DNA of 64,000 nt from Candidatus Heimdallarchaeota archaeon (GCA_030603365.1 JAUVXV010000010.1:79925-143924); one strand, 5' to 3'; shown: positions 33,964-44,713, counted from the stretch's first letter. A program made the numbers and translations. The notes: generated from the sequence alone by a model not told the origin.

Positions 33964-35196
33964 GTGACAAAAATGGGTAGTTCAGAATCTTTAATAGAAA
34001 AAATCGCTTCCAAACAACAACAAAGAGGCCTGTTAGCCGATCGTATTAGAACTAAAGAAATGGAAGAAGATGTAATTTTAGAAGTTATCAATTTGAAAAA
34101 ATTCTTTGATATTCCTGTCCCCTTTGAAACCACTTGGTTTATGATTGCCTTTGTTGGTGCAATTGTTTTATTTGCATTTTACCAAGCTTATGGATTAATC
34201 GCGATTGGTGCAATCATCGTTTTGTACTTTGGTTTGCCTTATGTACCTCCATTCAACAAGAGACCCAGAGTAGCGCACCTTAAAGCGGTTGACGGGATTG
34301 ATCTTCGAATTAAAAAAGGTAGAATTGTAGGCTTGGTTGGTGAATCAGGTTGTGGTAAAAGTACAGCTGCAAAAACAATTATCAGGTTACATGAACCTAC
34401 AGCAGGTGCTGTTTATTTCAAGGGAATTGATATTAACCGTTTAACTTCTGAGGAAATGAAAGAAATCAGAAGACATCTGCAGATAGTATTTCAAGACCCA
34501 TATGCTTCATTAAACCCTCGAGCAACAGCACATGATATTATTATCGAACCTTTTGATATTCATGGAGTAGCTTCTGGAGATGAAGCCAGTTATCGAGTGC
34601 TTACACTTCTGAAAGATGTAGGACTTGCTCCACATCATGCATATCGTTATCCTCACGAATTTAGTGGGGGACAAAGACAGAGATTAGGGATTGCAAGAGC
34701 ATTAGCTTTAGAACCTGATTTCATTGTAATGGACGAACCAGTCTCAAACCTAGATGTATCAGTTCGAGCTGCTATTATTCAGCTAATTCTCGAACTTCAA
34801 AGAAAAATGGGTTTGACCTACTTATTCATTGCTCATGATTTATCTCTAGTTAAAATCCTCTGTGATGAGGTTAATGTAATGTATTTAGGAAAAATTATGG
34901 AAGCAGGAACTAGTGATGAAATCTTTGAGTCTATGATGCATCCTTATACCAAGGCTCTAATCTCAGCAGTACCTATTGCTGATCCTACCAAACGTTCAAA
35001 GAAAATCTTCCTTACTGGAGATATTCCAACTCCAATTAATCCCCCACCAGGATGCAAATTCCAAACAAGATGTCCTCTAGTATCGGATGTATGTCGTGTT
35101 GAGGAGCCCATAGCTAGATGGTATTCTGAGTCTCATGTCGCATACTGTCATAACATTGAAGGGGGCGAGGAAAATCCCGACTTCTTCATACAATAA
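33964..35196 (+). CDS. dppF: peptide ABC transporter ATPase, DppF family, with two inserted membrane helices
   Basis: The 410-residue protein is about 80 residues longer than usual. It begins with an extra head, then the first strand of the ATPase (ILEVINLKKFFDI, residues 38-50). Next comes an insert with two hydrophobic helices (about 57-75 and 77-95) before the fold resumes at HLKAVDGIDLRI and Walker A GESGCGKST (126-134). Signature FSGGQRQRLGIARA, Walker B FIVMDEPVSNLD and H-loop IAHDLSLV are intact, as is the Cys-rich C-terminus. The start codon GTG directly follows the dppD stop. The helices would tether the ATPase to the membrane. Confidence 0.9.
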   Translation: MTKMGSSESLIEKIASKQQQRGLLADRIRTKEMEEDVILEVINLKKFFDIPVPFETTWFMIAFVGAIVLFAFYQAYGLIAIGAIIVLYFGLPYVPPFNKRPRVAHLKAVDGIDLRIKKGRIVGLVGESGCGKSTAAKTIIRLHEPTAGAVYFKGIDINRLTSEEMKEIRRHLQIVFQDPYASLNPRATAHDIIIEPFDIHGVASGDEASYRVLTLLKDVGLAPHHAYRYPHEFSGGQRQRLGIARALALEPDFIVMDEPVSNLDVSVRAAIIQLILELQRKMGLTYLFIAHDLSLVKILCDEVNVMYLGKIMEAGTSDEIFESMMHPYTKALISAVPIADPTKRSKKIFLTGDIPTPINPPPGCKFQTRCPLVSDVCRVEEPIARWYSESHVAYCHNIEGGEENPDFFIQ

Positions 35197-35309
35197 TTTT
35201 CCTTATTTTTCTTTTCCTTTTTCTCTTTAAACTAAAACAAGATTTATTTAGTCTAATTTAGAGTATAAGATAACATTGTACTAGTACTTACTACTGTGAG
35301 GAAATAACC

Positions 35310-36062
35310 ATGAGTAGAGTAAATCTTGAATCAGCTCAAAATAATATTGAGCGGTTATCAAATAACCTTAATGAATTGCAGCAAATTCTTTCTAGTAAAA
35401 CGGATGAGTTGAATGTTAAAATTAGAGAATTCAATGATGTGCTCTCTTCCTTCTCCAGAGAAGCAGAAGAGAAAAATCAATCCATCAATAGTTTAGAAGA
35501 AATAAAGAGTAAGAATAATGAAGAGTTGGAACAACTTAACAAGGATCTCCAAGAATTAACTTACAGAAAGGATGTTTTACAATCAGAAATAGCAAGTAAA
35601 CGGAAGGATATTGAACAAATATCTGCTCTAGTTCTTGAAAGAGAAAAAACAAATACAGAAGCTAATCTACAAGTAGATTCTCTCACTGAAAGAGTAGCTA
35701 ATTTCAATAGAAAAGTGGAAGAGTTTGAAGTTCTAACAAACGCTTTAGTAGAAGAAACTAAAGAACAAACTAGAACAAGGGAAATTAAAAATGCTGAGCT
35801 GTCAGAACAGTATACTAGAATAATCTCACGTTCTAAAGCTTTGCAATATCTTGTCAAAAAAGATATCATCTCACTACCTGAAATTCAAGTTATTAGGAGT
35901 TTAAATACACCAGGCATTGATACAATTGATAATCTTCGTAAAACATCCGGTGTTTCGGAAGATATTATTCGTAAAATTCTACAAGATTTAGACCGACGAG
36001 AAGTCATTGCTTTCAATCCATCTACTGGAAAAATTCAGGTTCTAACAAGGATAGATATTTAG
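35310..36062 (+). CDS. coiled-coil protein with C-terminal winged helix (copy 1)
   Basis: The 250-residue protein is a coiled coil for residues 5-165. A C-terminal domain follows that looks like a winged helix (YLVKKDIISLPEIQVIRSL, GIDTIDNLRKTSGVSEDIIR, KILQDLDRREVIAFN). The next gene codes for a protein of exactly the same length and layout. The pair may form a heterodimer that binds DNA or acts as a scaffold; no family name can be given. A TATA-like ATTTATTTAG lies near 35247. Confidence 0.6.
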   Translation: MSRVNLESAQNNIERLSNNLNELQQILSSKTDELNVKIREFNDVLSSFSREAEEKNQSINSLEEIKSKNNEELEQLNKDLQELTYRKDVLQSEIASKRKDIEQISALVLEREKTNTEANLQVDSLTERVANFNRKVEEFEVLTNALVEETKEQTRTREIKNAELSEQYTRIISRSKALQYLVKKDIISLPEIQVIRSLNTPGIDTIDNLRKTSGVSEDIIRKILQDLDRREVIAFNPSTGKIQVLTRIDI

Positions 36063-36073
36063 GAGGAAAGAAG

Positions 36074-36826
36074 ATGTCAATAGAAAAATTAAATGAAATA
36101 TTAAGTGAGTTAAAAAGAGGAATAGAAGAATTATCTTCACGCTCTTCATCTGTTGTTGCTAACTCTAATGTCACCATCGAATCAATAACTGATGATGTGA
36201 GAGTTGTTCCTGAATATCTTCTATCACTTCAAAATACTATAAATGAGTTGCAAAAAAGCAATTCTGAACTAGAAGAAAAGAGAATGACAACTAAACAGTC
36301 CATTGATACAGTTACCACTGAAATTGAAATAAATGAAAGCAACAAAACTGATCTTTCAGAAGCCGAAATCAAGAAAAGAACTTACAAAGATGAGCTAGAT
36401 CGAAAAATACTCGAATTTCAACAGAAGAACACGCAACTTGAAGCTGAATTCAATGAGACTGGAGCTCTAGCATCTAAAAAAGAACAAGAGTATAATCAAA
36501 TACAGATTGATTCAAAGGAAGAAATAGAACGCTTAGATCAGAAAATCGATGAAGCTACTGCTAGAGTACAACAAGCTGAAGCAGAAAATAAGCTGATTGT
36601 GTATCTTATGGACGCTGGTTTAATGGATGTTCCTGAAGCTGAAGTTGTTTCAATCATAGCCTCATATCCTGATGGTTTAAAGATTGATGAGATTAAACAA
36701 AAGGTCAATATGCCACCTGTAAGAGTTCAACCAACGATCAATAATCTTTTAGAAACTGTGATAGAATATGATGCATTATCAGATTCCTATAGAATTTTGG
36801 ATATAATTAAGAAAGAGTTAGTATAG
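36074..36826 (+). CDS. coiled-coil protein with C-terminal winged helix (copy 2)
   Basis: Another 250-residue protein, starting 11 bp after copy 1 with a strong AGGAGGAAAG ribosome site. It has a coiled coil (about residues 60-175) and a C-terminal winged-helix-like domain (YLMDAGLMDVPEAEVVSIIA, DGLKIDEIKQKVNMPPVRVQ, TINNLLETVIEYDAL). Similarity to copy 1 is in layout and in the linker (KALQYLVKKDIISLPE against LIVYLMDAGLMDVPE), not in long identity, so the duplication is old. A hairpin follows 34 bp after the stop. Confidence 0.6.
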   Translation: MSIEKLNEILSELKRGIEELSSRSSSVVANSNVTIESITDDVRVVPEYLLSLQNTINELQKSNSELEEKRMTTKQSIDTVTTEIEINESNKTDLSEAEIKKRTYKDELDRKILEFQQKNTQLEAEFNETGALASKKEQEYNQIQIDSKEEIERLDQKIDEATARVQQAEAENKLIVYLMDAGLMDVPEAEVVSIIASYPDGLKIDEIKQKVNMPPVRVQPTINNLLETVIEYDALSDSYRILDIIKKELV

Positions 36827-36860
36827 ACTTTTTCTTTTATTTTATTTCTTTAAAAAAAAT

Positions 36861-36878
36861 AAGACTAGACATAGTCTT
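36861..36878. terminator. stem-loop after the coiled-coil pair
   Basis: AAGACTA-GACA-TAGTCTT forms a perfect 7-bp stem 34 bp after the stop of copy 2. It is preceded by a T-rich stretch and followed by no clear T run, so it may be a 3'-end processing signal rather than a terminator. The remaining 160 bp to gdhA hold an AT-rich promoter region. Confidence 0.35.
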
Positions 36879-36965
36879 AAGCAATATTTGCCCTATTCTC
36901 GTCAGTAATGTACATTTTATTTATGTGTGAATTTATTTCCAAAATACATATTTTCAGAGTGATAG

Positions 36966-38378
<1,413 letters not shown>

Positions 38379-38403
38379 TTAATTGAAAGATAGGAATAAC
38401 CTA

Positions 38404-41379
38404 TCATTCTTTTTTATCTTCTTTTTTAATTATCATTCCTTCTCTATTTTGAGCATCTATTCTGACAATTAAAGGTTGATTTAATCTAACATGGGTCACA
38501 TATTTGAGCTCTTTCTCTGGTTTCTTAGCTTGCAACCATTCCCAATCAATGAAATGGTTCTGAGCTGTATGTTTAATATGGAAATAACCAATATTTGCTG
38601 TAACAATATTGTGGAAAAAATGTGTCCCTTGAGAAAAATCAACTAGAAAATTATCTAAGGAAGTTTCAATAATTGCCCTTGCACCGTTGATATTATTCCA
38701 TTTAACAGGGATGCCTAGGAAACGATCTGCGGTCCCCCAACGACCAAACCCAATGAGAAGATAAGGTTTATTTTCTTTAGTTAATATTGAATTTAGTTCG
38801 TCTATCTCAGCTACAATTTCTTCTGTTTGAGTTTTATCAAATGTTTCAGGTTTTACATAAATAACATCTGAAATGTCTTTTCTTAATAAATTTCCAGACA
38901 CATGGTTTGAATAAGCAAGCACTTGACTTACATCCACAGAAGTGTAATCTTCAGTCAAAAGAACTTCTTGTTGCAAAAATGGACGTATTTGAAGAATAGA
39001 AAAAATGTTTTTTTCGCCTGGGGAATTCTTAAAAGTTCCAGCGAACTCAATTTCTATTGAGGATCCAAGAGATCTTTCTCCAAGTGTTAAAATCCGAGTA
39101 AGAAGTTTAGCTAGAGGAAAAATATCATATTTTAATTGCTGACTAAAGGTAATTACCGGAGATCCTTCACCATAAAAACCTTCTCTTAGAGATTCAGATT
39201 CAAAATCATAGGAATCAGCTATATTAGTTAAAGTTCCATCCTTAATCCCATCAGCTAGATTAAATCTTTGTATGTAAGGGTCATCTTTTAGAATATCAAA
39301 TTCCCTTTTTGTTAGATCAATTGCATAATAGTATTTTTGACTCTGCTCTAGAAGTATATCAGGGGTTGAGAAAAAGTTTATTTTGGGATACTTTGGACAA
39401 AACCTTACAGATGATTCTCCTTCAACTATTGTCTTTCCTAGCCCTAAAGCGATATGTGCTATACGATCCTCAGGTTTCATATAATCTCCAAAGGGATAGT
39501 AATTGTATGAAGAAGCTGTTCCAGAAAAGTCTGGGTAAAAACGATTATTATGTTGTCGTCCAACAACTTCTTGAATTACAACTGCCATTTTAGATTCTTC
39601 GACTGTCTGTTGAATAGTCTCTGCATAGGATTTTGCAAGTTCCAGAAATTGTGATGCATATACCAATTTAATCGCGGTACAAAGTTGTTTAATTCTGTCT
39701 TTATCACTTGCTTGATTATTAGGAATCATATATGTATCAAAAATACCAGCAAAGGGTTGATACGCAGAGTCTTCGAGAAGGCTAGATGATCTAACTGCCA
39801 AAGGTCCTTTAAGGTCATTCAACAAAAACAACAAGTCTTTTTGAATACTTTTAGAAAGTTTTGCTTCAACGAATCTTTTTCGGATTGCATCATCACTATT
39901 TTTAGATAAAGCAAATTCATAGAGATTATTTTCTTCCATAAATTTATCATATTCGTCCGTTCCGATGACAATTGTTCTTGGAATTTCAATAGAGACATCT
40001 TCAAATTCTGATTCAACCATAAAAGAATTCAATATGAACATTAGAAAAGCAATTCCTCTACCTTTACCACCTAGAGATCCAGGACGCAAACGTAGAAAAA
40101 GAATTTCAGGATGGTAATTCTCATAAGCGAAATCGTTGATTACCCCTTTGGTTTTTTCACGAACTATTTTATTGATTGTTTGCAGTAAAAATGCCTTAAG
40201 TTCTTCTTTAGTGAATTCAGATACTTTTCTAGGTTTAAGAGTCTCAGCAATATCAAATTCTCCTCTCGCATGTAACCAATGTGAGAAATGATCATTTTTT
40301 CCATGAAAAACAAGACATTCCAAAGACACTTCGGATATTTTATTGTAAAATGTTATTACATCATTAGCTTTACCTAAAACCTCTCCATCTTGATTTTTAA
40401 AAATAAAATCACCAAATCCCACATAGCCAAGAAGCCATTTACGCAAATCCCAAATCATTCCATGAGATCGTTTATGAATGTAATAACAGCCCATTTCCTC
40501 TGCTTCTTCTCTATAAATTTCTTTACTTGATTGAAGAACTATTGGGAGATTAATGTTTTCTTCTTTAATTTTTTTAGCAAATAAGAAACCAGCATTTTTA
40601 TTGAGTTTACCATCAACAGGGAACTCGATATCAGAAATTACACCCATCAAATAATCTTTGTATTTTTCATAATATGTAAGAGCTTCTTCATAGGTTTCTG
40701 CTAGAAGAATTTTAGGTCTCACTCTCATTTTCAAAAGATCTTGATAATCATTGGTTCCTTCAGTTAGTAAACGATGAGTTTGTCTCATAATTTCCCCATA
40801 GATTTCAGGTAAAAGGAGTGAATAGAAACGGGTAGAGTCGTCAACAAAGATAAAAACTCTAACATTGCCTTTCTGTGTGTCATAATCTGCATTAAACTTA
40901 TCTTCAAGGTGTTTAATAATTGCAACGAAGATTTTAGAATCACCGTTCCATACAAAAACACGGTCAATACCTTTCCTCTTTTCAAATTCAGGAAGATATT
41001 TTATTTCAACTACACTGTTTAATAATAGAATTACAGGAATATCTTGAATTGATTTCACATTAGCTCCAAAAGAGAAAGCATCCATATCACCTAGTCGTCT
41101 CATGGTTATAACCAAATCAAACTCCCTTTCTTCTAATAAGTCTAGAGCTTCATTTGCCGAAGAAACACGAGTGATTCTAGGTAAGGTTCTGAGATTGAGA
41201 CTTTGAAACTCTTCGTAGATTTGATCAGACAGACGACCATCTTCTTCGAGCATAAAACTATCATAGATACTCGAAACAAGAAGAACATTTCTCATTCTGA
41301 TATTCATTAACTCATGAAATATTTTGTACTTAGGTTTATATTCAAGAAAGAAGCTTTCTGCATCTTGGTGTGAAGACAA
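38404..41379 (-). CDS. PEP-synthase-like PEP/pyruvate-binding protein with two N-terminal receiver-like domains
   Basis: The 991-residue protein starts at a TTG after a strong GGAGGTT ribosome site (41385-41391). Residues about 28-160 and 165-330 look like two receiver-type domains (VLLVSSIYDSF, FDLVITMRRLGDM; VFIFVDDSTRF, GVISDIEFPVDGK, VLQSSKE); only the second keeps a likely Asp-Asp and phospho-acceptor Asp. From about 440 on comes a PPDK-type ATP-grasp domain (GSLGGKGRGIAFL, LAVRSSSLLEDS, IFSILQIRPF). No phosphohistidine or PEP-barrel domain follows, so it cannot be a complete PEP synthase. Similar proteins occur in Bacteroidetes. Function is unknown. Confidence 0.75.
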   Translation of the reverse strand: MSSHQDAESFFLEYKPKYKIFHELMNIRMRNVLLVSSIYDSFMLEEDGRLSDQIYEEFQSLNLRTLPRITRVSSANEALDLLEEREFDLVITMRRLGDMDAFSFGANVKSIQDIPVILLLNSVVEIKYLPEFEKRKGIDRVFVWNGDSKIFVAIIKHLEDKFNADYDTQKGNVRVFIFVDDSTRFYSLLLPEIYGEIMRQTHRLLTEGTNDYQDLLKMRVRPKILLAETYEEALTYYEKYKDYLMGVISDIEFPVDGKLNKNAGFLFAKKIKEENINLPIVLQSSKEIYREEAEEMGCYYIHKRSHGMIWDLRKWLLGYVGFGDFIFKNQDGEVLGKANDVITFYNKISEVSLECLVFHGKNDHFSHWLHARGEFDIAETLKPRKVSEFTKEELKAFLLQTINKIVREKTKGVINDFAYENYHPEILFLRLRPGSLGGKGRGIAFLMFILNSFMVESEFEDVSIEIPRTIVIGTDEYDKFMEENNLYEFALSKNSDDAIRKRFVEAKLSKSIQKDLLFLLNDLKGPLAVRSSSLLEDSAYQPFAGIFDTYMIPNNQASDKDRIKQLCTAIKLVYASQFLELAKSYAETIQQTVEESKMAVVIQEVVGRQHNNRFYPDFSGTASSYNYYPFGDYMKPEDRIAHIALGLGKTIVEGESSVRFCPKYPKINFFSTPDILLEQSQKYYYAIDLTKREFDILKDDPYIQRFNLADGIKDGTLTNIADSYDFESESLREGFYGEGSPVITFSQQLKYDIFPLAKLLTRILTLGERSLGSSIEIEFAGTFKNSPGEKNIFSILQIRPFLQQEVLLTEDYTSVDVSQVLAYSNHVSGNLLRKDISDVIYVKPETFDKTQTEEIVAEIDELNSILTKENKPYLLIGFGRWGTADRFLGIPVKWNNINGARAIIETSLDNFLVDFSQGTHFFHNIVTANIGYFHIKHTAQNHFIDWEWLQAKKPEKELKYVTHVRLNQPLIVRIDAQNREGMIIKKEDKKE

Positions 41380-41759
41380 TATTTAACCTCCTAATCAAAG
41401 AAAGTACTTATAGTAAGAAATACTGGTTCCTCTAATTTAAATATGTTGAACAAAAATAAAAAAAATGAGAGATTTCTCATTTATTTTGCTAGTGTTTAAT
41501 CATCATGACTCTTCTGAAGAACGACATAATACAAGAGAAATTCAGCGTCTATAAAATATTTATGCAGAAGAATCTAGCATATAAGGAAAACAGAAAACCA
41601 CCAATTTGCGATATTTTTCCATTCTTTGCTAGTTTGGGGGGGTTTATATTAACCATTCCAATTATTGGAAGATTCCGAAAAAATTTTTAATGTCTAAACT
41701 TCTCATTTAAGTAGAGCTAACTTAACTTATTTATGCTAAGTTGAGAATAAAAGTGTGAT
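41380..41759. other. intergenic region with a hairpin; no supported gene
   Basis: The part next to 41379 holds the ribosome site and promoter of the 991-residue gene. A perfect 8-bp stem-loop, AAATGAGA-GATT-TCTCATTT, lies at 41463-41482. An open frame at 41505-41690 (61 aa) has no ribosome site and an unlikely composition, so I do not call it. The 3' part carries a TATA-like TTATTTATG near 41727-41735 for the HTH gene. Confidence 0.5.
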
Positions 41760-41768
41760 GTGCTAACA

Positions 41769-42425
41769 ATGGAACCAGATAATAGAGGAAATGACACTTT
41801 AATCCATGAAGATGATTTCCTTGATTCAAGCGTTATTGTTCCATTGTCTCAGAGGGATGCTTTAATCATTGAAATGTATGAAGATGGTTTGTCTACGTAT
41901 GAAATTGCTTTAGAATTAGAACTAAACAGACACACAGTTTCCAGAGTTCTTAAGGAGAATAAAATAGAAACAAGAACTATTGCGGATTACCATAAACTCA
42001 AACATGAAGATATTGAATTACTTTTTAAAGAAGGAAAAACTAAACACGAGATCTCAAAAGAATTAGGATTAACTTATTACACAGTAAGAAAAGTTCTGGA
42101 AGATAAAGGACTAATATTGAACAAGAAAGACAGAGAATCCGTTGCAATTGCTCGATATATTCAAATGAAGAATAAAGGGTATGAAAATGGATACATTGCT
42201 GTTTTTTTGGATTTATCTGAAAAGCAATTAAATAAGCTAGTACGTAATTCAGGTGTTAATGTTACGGCTGTCAGGCATAGAACAAAGGATATTGAAGTTT
42301 TACCTGAAATCGTACTTCAAAAATTGCAAGGAATGTCTATAAGTGAAATTTCGATGAAATATGAGATAGATATTGTTTTAGTTCGAGAAATTTTGTATGA
42401 ATTTGGTTTAAGCAATCAAAAATAA
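41769..42425 (+). CDS. regulator with four tandem helix-turn-helix units
   Basis: From the ATG at 41769 (a GTG at 41760 is possible) the 218-residue protein repeats an HTH pattern four times: EMYEDGLSTYEIALELELNRHTVSRVL, LFKEGKTKHEISKELGLTYYTVRKVL, MKNKGYENGYIAVFLDLSEKQLNKLV, and LQGMSISEISMKYEIDIVLVREIL, each clipped here for length. The first two resemble resolvase/Trp-repressor-like HTHs. There is no catalytic or ligand domain. It may bind extended DNA sites as a regulator or chromatin protein. It has its own promoter. Confidence 0.65.
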   Translation: MEPDNRGNDTLIHEDDFLDSSVIVPLSQRDALIIEMYEDGLSTYEIALELELNRHTVSRVLKENKIETRTIADYHKLKHEDIELLFKEGKTKHEISKELGLTYYTVRKVLEDKGLILNKKDRESVAIARYIQMKNKGYENGYIAVFLDLSEKQLNKLVRNSGVNVTAVRHRTKDIEVLPEIVLQKLQGMSISEISMKYEIDIVLVREILYEFGLSNQK

Positions 42426-42594
42426 GCTTCAATACTGATGTGATTGTAATCTTTTTTCAGGCAAATTTTGTCTATAGAATAAGAATAATCTTATTGATTA
42501 TTGTATTATAATTCAAATTTATTTAAATATAAGATAAATTATAAGATAATTAGTTTAATGTAAAATTAACAAAAAAAGAATTTTAGGTGATAAA

Positions 42595-42963
42595 ATGGGC
42601 AAACTTGGAAAATCTATAACTCGTCTTATCTTCTTGGGCATTTTTGGTTCTTGGTTTGTTTTTACAATTTGGGGTATTAGTTATTGGAATGATCCTACTA
42701 GTTTTGTACCTCATGTAACAACTATTGCTTTGATGTATGTGCCACTCTTCATTGGAATGTTTATCCTATTCATAATAGGTGTGGTAATAGGAGCAATTCC
42801 TAAGGGTAAAAAGAAGAAGAAAGAAGAAAAGGAAGCTGAGAAAAAAATATCTAAAGAATTTAAAGACTTAAAGGATATTAAAGACTTTAAAGAGCTTAAG
42901 GAATTTATACCTGACGAATGGAAAGAGAAGTTCAAGAAATTTGTTGAAAGTCAAGAAAAATAA
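42595..42963 (+). CDS. two-helix membrane protein with charged tail
   Basis: The 122-residue protein has two hydrophobic helices (RLIFLGIFGSWFVFTIWGIS and YVPLFIGMFILFIIGVVIG) followed by a long, strongly charged cytoplasmic tail (KGKKKKKEEKEAEKKISKE, with repeating KDLKDIKDFKELKEF). The heptad-like tail may form a helix. A GGTGAT ribosome site lies just before the ATG. No family is recognised. It precedes the helicase gene by about 60 bp. Confidence 0.6.
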   Translation: MGKLGKSITRLIFLGIFGSWFVFTIWGISYWNDPTSFVPHVTTIALMYVPLFIGMFILFIIGVVIGAIPKGKKKKKEEKEAEKKISKEFKDLKDIKDFKELKEFIPDEWKEKFKKFVESQEK

Positions 42964-43023
42964 TATGATTCACGGGGTTTTAGAAATTCTTTAAAAGAGA
43001 AAAAGAAAAGTATCTTGAAAAGA

Positions 43024-44649
43024 ATGGACATCCCTGTTGAGTTTGAAAACAAAATTGAAGAATTAACAATAGAAAAAAGAGATTATCAGTTAGCTGCTGT
43101 AAAAGAGATAATGGAAGCTTTACCCGATAACTCTATTCTGTTGAATTATCCTTATGGAACAGGAAAAACCATAGTTGCACTTTTATCTTTCTTAGCTGTA
43201 AAAATCCACAAACCTAATGCAAAATTCATTTTTACCTCCGCACGAGAAGCAGCAGGTCTACGCTGCCGTCAAGCATTGGAAATGGGTAAGAAATTCGGAT
43301 ATATTGAGAATCTTGGTTATTTGTATGACCCAACTGGGAAGGGATTGAGTTTAAGACAGAAAAGTAAGATGTACGAAGCATCTACAGTAATATTTTCTCC
43401 CATTACTTCTCTGATGAACGACTATTTTGAAATTAAAACAAAACTCCGAATAAATATTCTTGAAAACATTGACATATGTGTTATTGATGAAGCGACTGAT
43501 ATTTTAGCAAGAGATATGTCTGGTTTTCGTCAAAGTAAATATTTTGAAGGGTTGTTCAAATTAAGAGAAAAAGGCTACAAATTCCCTATTTTAGGATTAT
43601 CCGGAACAAGAGATAAACAAAGAGCTAGTGCAATACTTAGGCTATTAGGTAAGGATACTCTGATGATGCAAAGACTTGATTTATCTCCTTATGAGACTGT
43701 AACAAAGATTCATAAAATTAGGAGAGAAGATTACATTAAGATTGATCAACAGATTTCTACACAATTAACAAAACCAATAGAAATAATACAAAAAGCTCTT
43801 GGTGAAAAACTTTCGCGTTTAGAAATAATAAAGATGTCATACAGTGGAGCTTTAGAAAAATTAGAAAGAATTAACCAATTTCCTGGAAAACTGGGGAAGT
43901 ATCAAATAAAAGATGAGGAAACTAAAAGTGAACTTATACTTGCTTTTCGAAGATTATTCAAATTTAGTCATTCAAGACTGCTCTTACTCGAATCTACACC
44001 CGGTGAATTTCTTAAATACATTGAAAAAGATGATAATAAGGATATTTTCAAGAGTATTATTGAACATAGTAAAGAATTGATCACCTACAGAGTTGATCTT
44101 CCCAAATACGAAAATCCCGAAGAAAAAGTTACTCGAGCATTAGTACATCCTAAAGTCTATACTGCTATTGATATCATCCATGAACATCTATTCAGAGGAG
44201 CAAAAGTACTCATATTTACCAGATATCTAGCTTTAGGAAATTATTTGCATAGACTTCTACACAATCTTGGTTTTCCTGAAGTTAAATATTTATCAGGTCA
44301 GAGTACGGAAGATAACAGAAGGATTACTCTAAAGAACTTCGATGAGGGAAATGTGAATGTGTTAATCTTCACACCTCTTGGTGGTAGAGGATTGAATCTG
44401 GAAGCAGCAGATGTTGTAATTCATTTAGATATTACAACAAACATAGATGACATGATTCAAAGAAGGGAAAGAGCGAGAGGGTGTATAGAATATGTTCTAG
44501 TTCTAGAGGAAACAAGTGAAGAAGGAAAAATAAAGGATTATAAGAAATTAATAGAAGAAGATGATGATGAAGAGGGAGAAAAACAAGATGGGGAAGAAGA
44601 ACAACTAGAAGGAGAAGAAGAATCTTCTGAAAATGTGCAAGAATCATGA
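43024..44649 (+). CDS. SF2 helicase/translocase, Hef/FANCM-like
   Basis: I chose the ATG at 43024 over the TTG at 43015. The 541-residue protein has helicase motif I YPYGTGKTIVA, motif Ia FTSAREAAGLR, motif II VIDEATD (DEAT box), motif III LGLSGTRDK, and a C-terminal RecA domain with VLIFTRYLALG, YLSGQSTEDNRR, NVLIFTPLGGRGLNLEAADV and motif VI DMIQRRERARG. An inserted helical region lies between the two lobes, as in Hef. No C-terminal nuclease (ERCC4) domain is present; the tail is a long acidic stretch (EEDDDEEGEKQDGEEEQ). It likely remodels DNA forks or branched DNA. A strong terminator follows. Confidence 0.8.
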   Translation: MDIPVEFENKIEELTIEKRDYQLAAVKEIMEALPDNSILLNYPYGTGKTIVALLSFLAVKIHKPNAKFIFTSAREAAGLRCRQALEMGKKFGYIENLGYLYDPTGKGLSLRQKSKMYEASTVIFSPITSLMNDYFEIKTKLRINILENIDICVIDEATDILARDMSGFRQSKYFEGLFKLREKGYKFPILGLSGTRDKQRASAILRLLGKDTLMMQRLDLSPYETVTKIHKIRREDYIKIDQQISTQLTKPIEIIQKALGEKLSRLEIIKMSYSGALEKLERINQFPGKLGKYQIKDEETKSELILAFRRLFKFSHSRLLLLESTPGEFLKYIEKDDNKDIFKSIIEHSKELITYRVDLPKYENPEEKVTRALVHPKVYTAIDIIHEHLFRGAKVLIFTRYLALGNYLHRLLHNLGFPEVKYLSGQSTEDNRRITLKNFDEGNVNVLIFTPLGGRGLNLEAADVVIHLDITTNIDDMIQRRERARGCIEYVLVLEETSEEGKIKDYKKLIEEDDDEEGEKQDGEEEQLEGEEESSENVQES

Positions 44650-44666
44650 ATATCTATAAGAAGTGT

Positions 44667-44713
44667 AAAGGGAGGGAAGAAGAGAGAAGAGAACAATCTC
44701 CCTCCCTTTTTTT
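44667..44713 (+). terminator. intrinsic-type terminator of the helicase gene
   Basis: AAAGGGAGGGA (44667-44677) pairs perfectly with TCCCTCCCTTT (44699-44709) across a 21-base loop, and the arm runs into seven T (44707-44713). It lies 17 bp after the stop. The 11-bp GC-rich stem stands out against the AT-rich background. Confidence 0.65.

Noticed and set aside
41505..41690. 61-residue open frame between the PEP-synthase-like gene and the HTH gene
   Set aside because: No ribosome site, no recognisable domain, poor composition; the region is better explained as promoter DNA with a hairpin.
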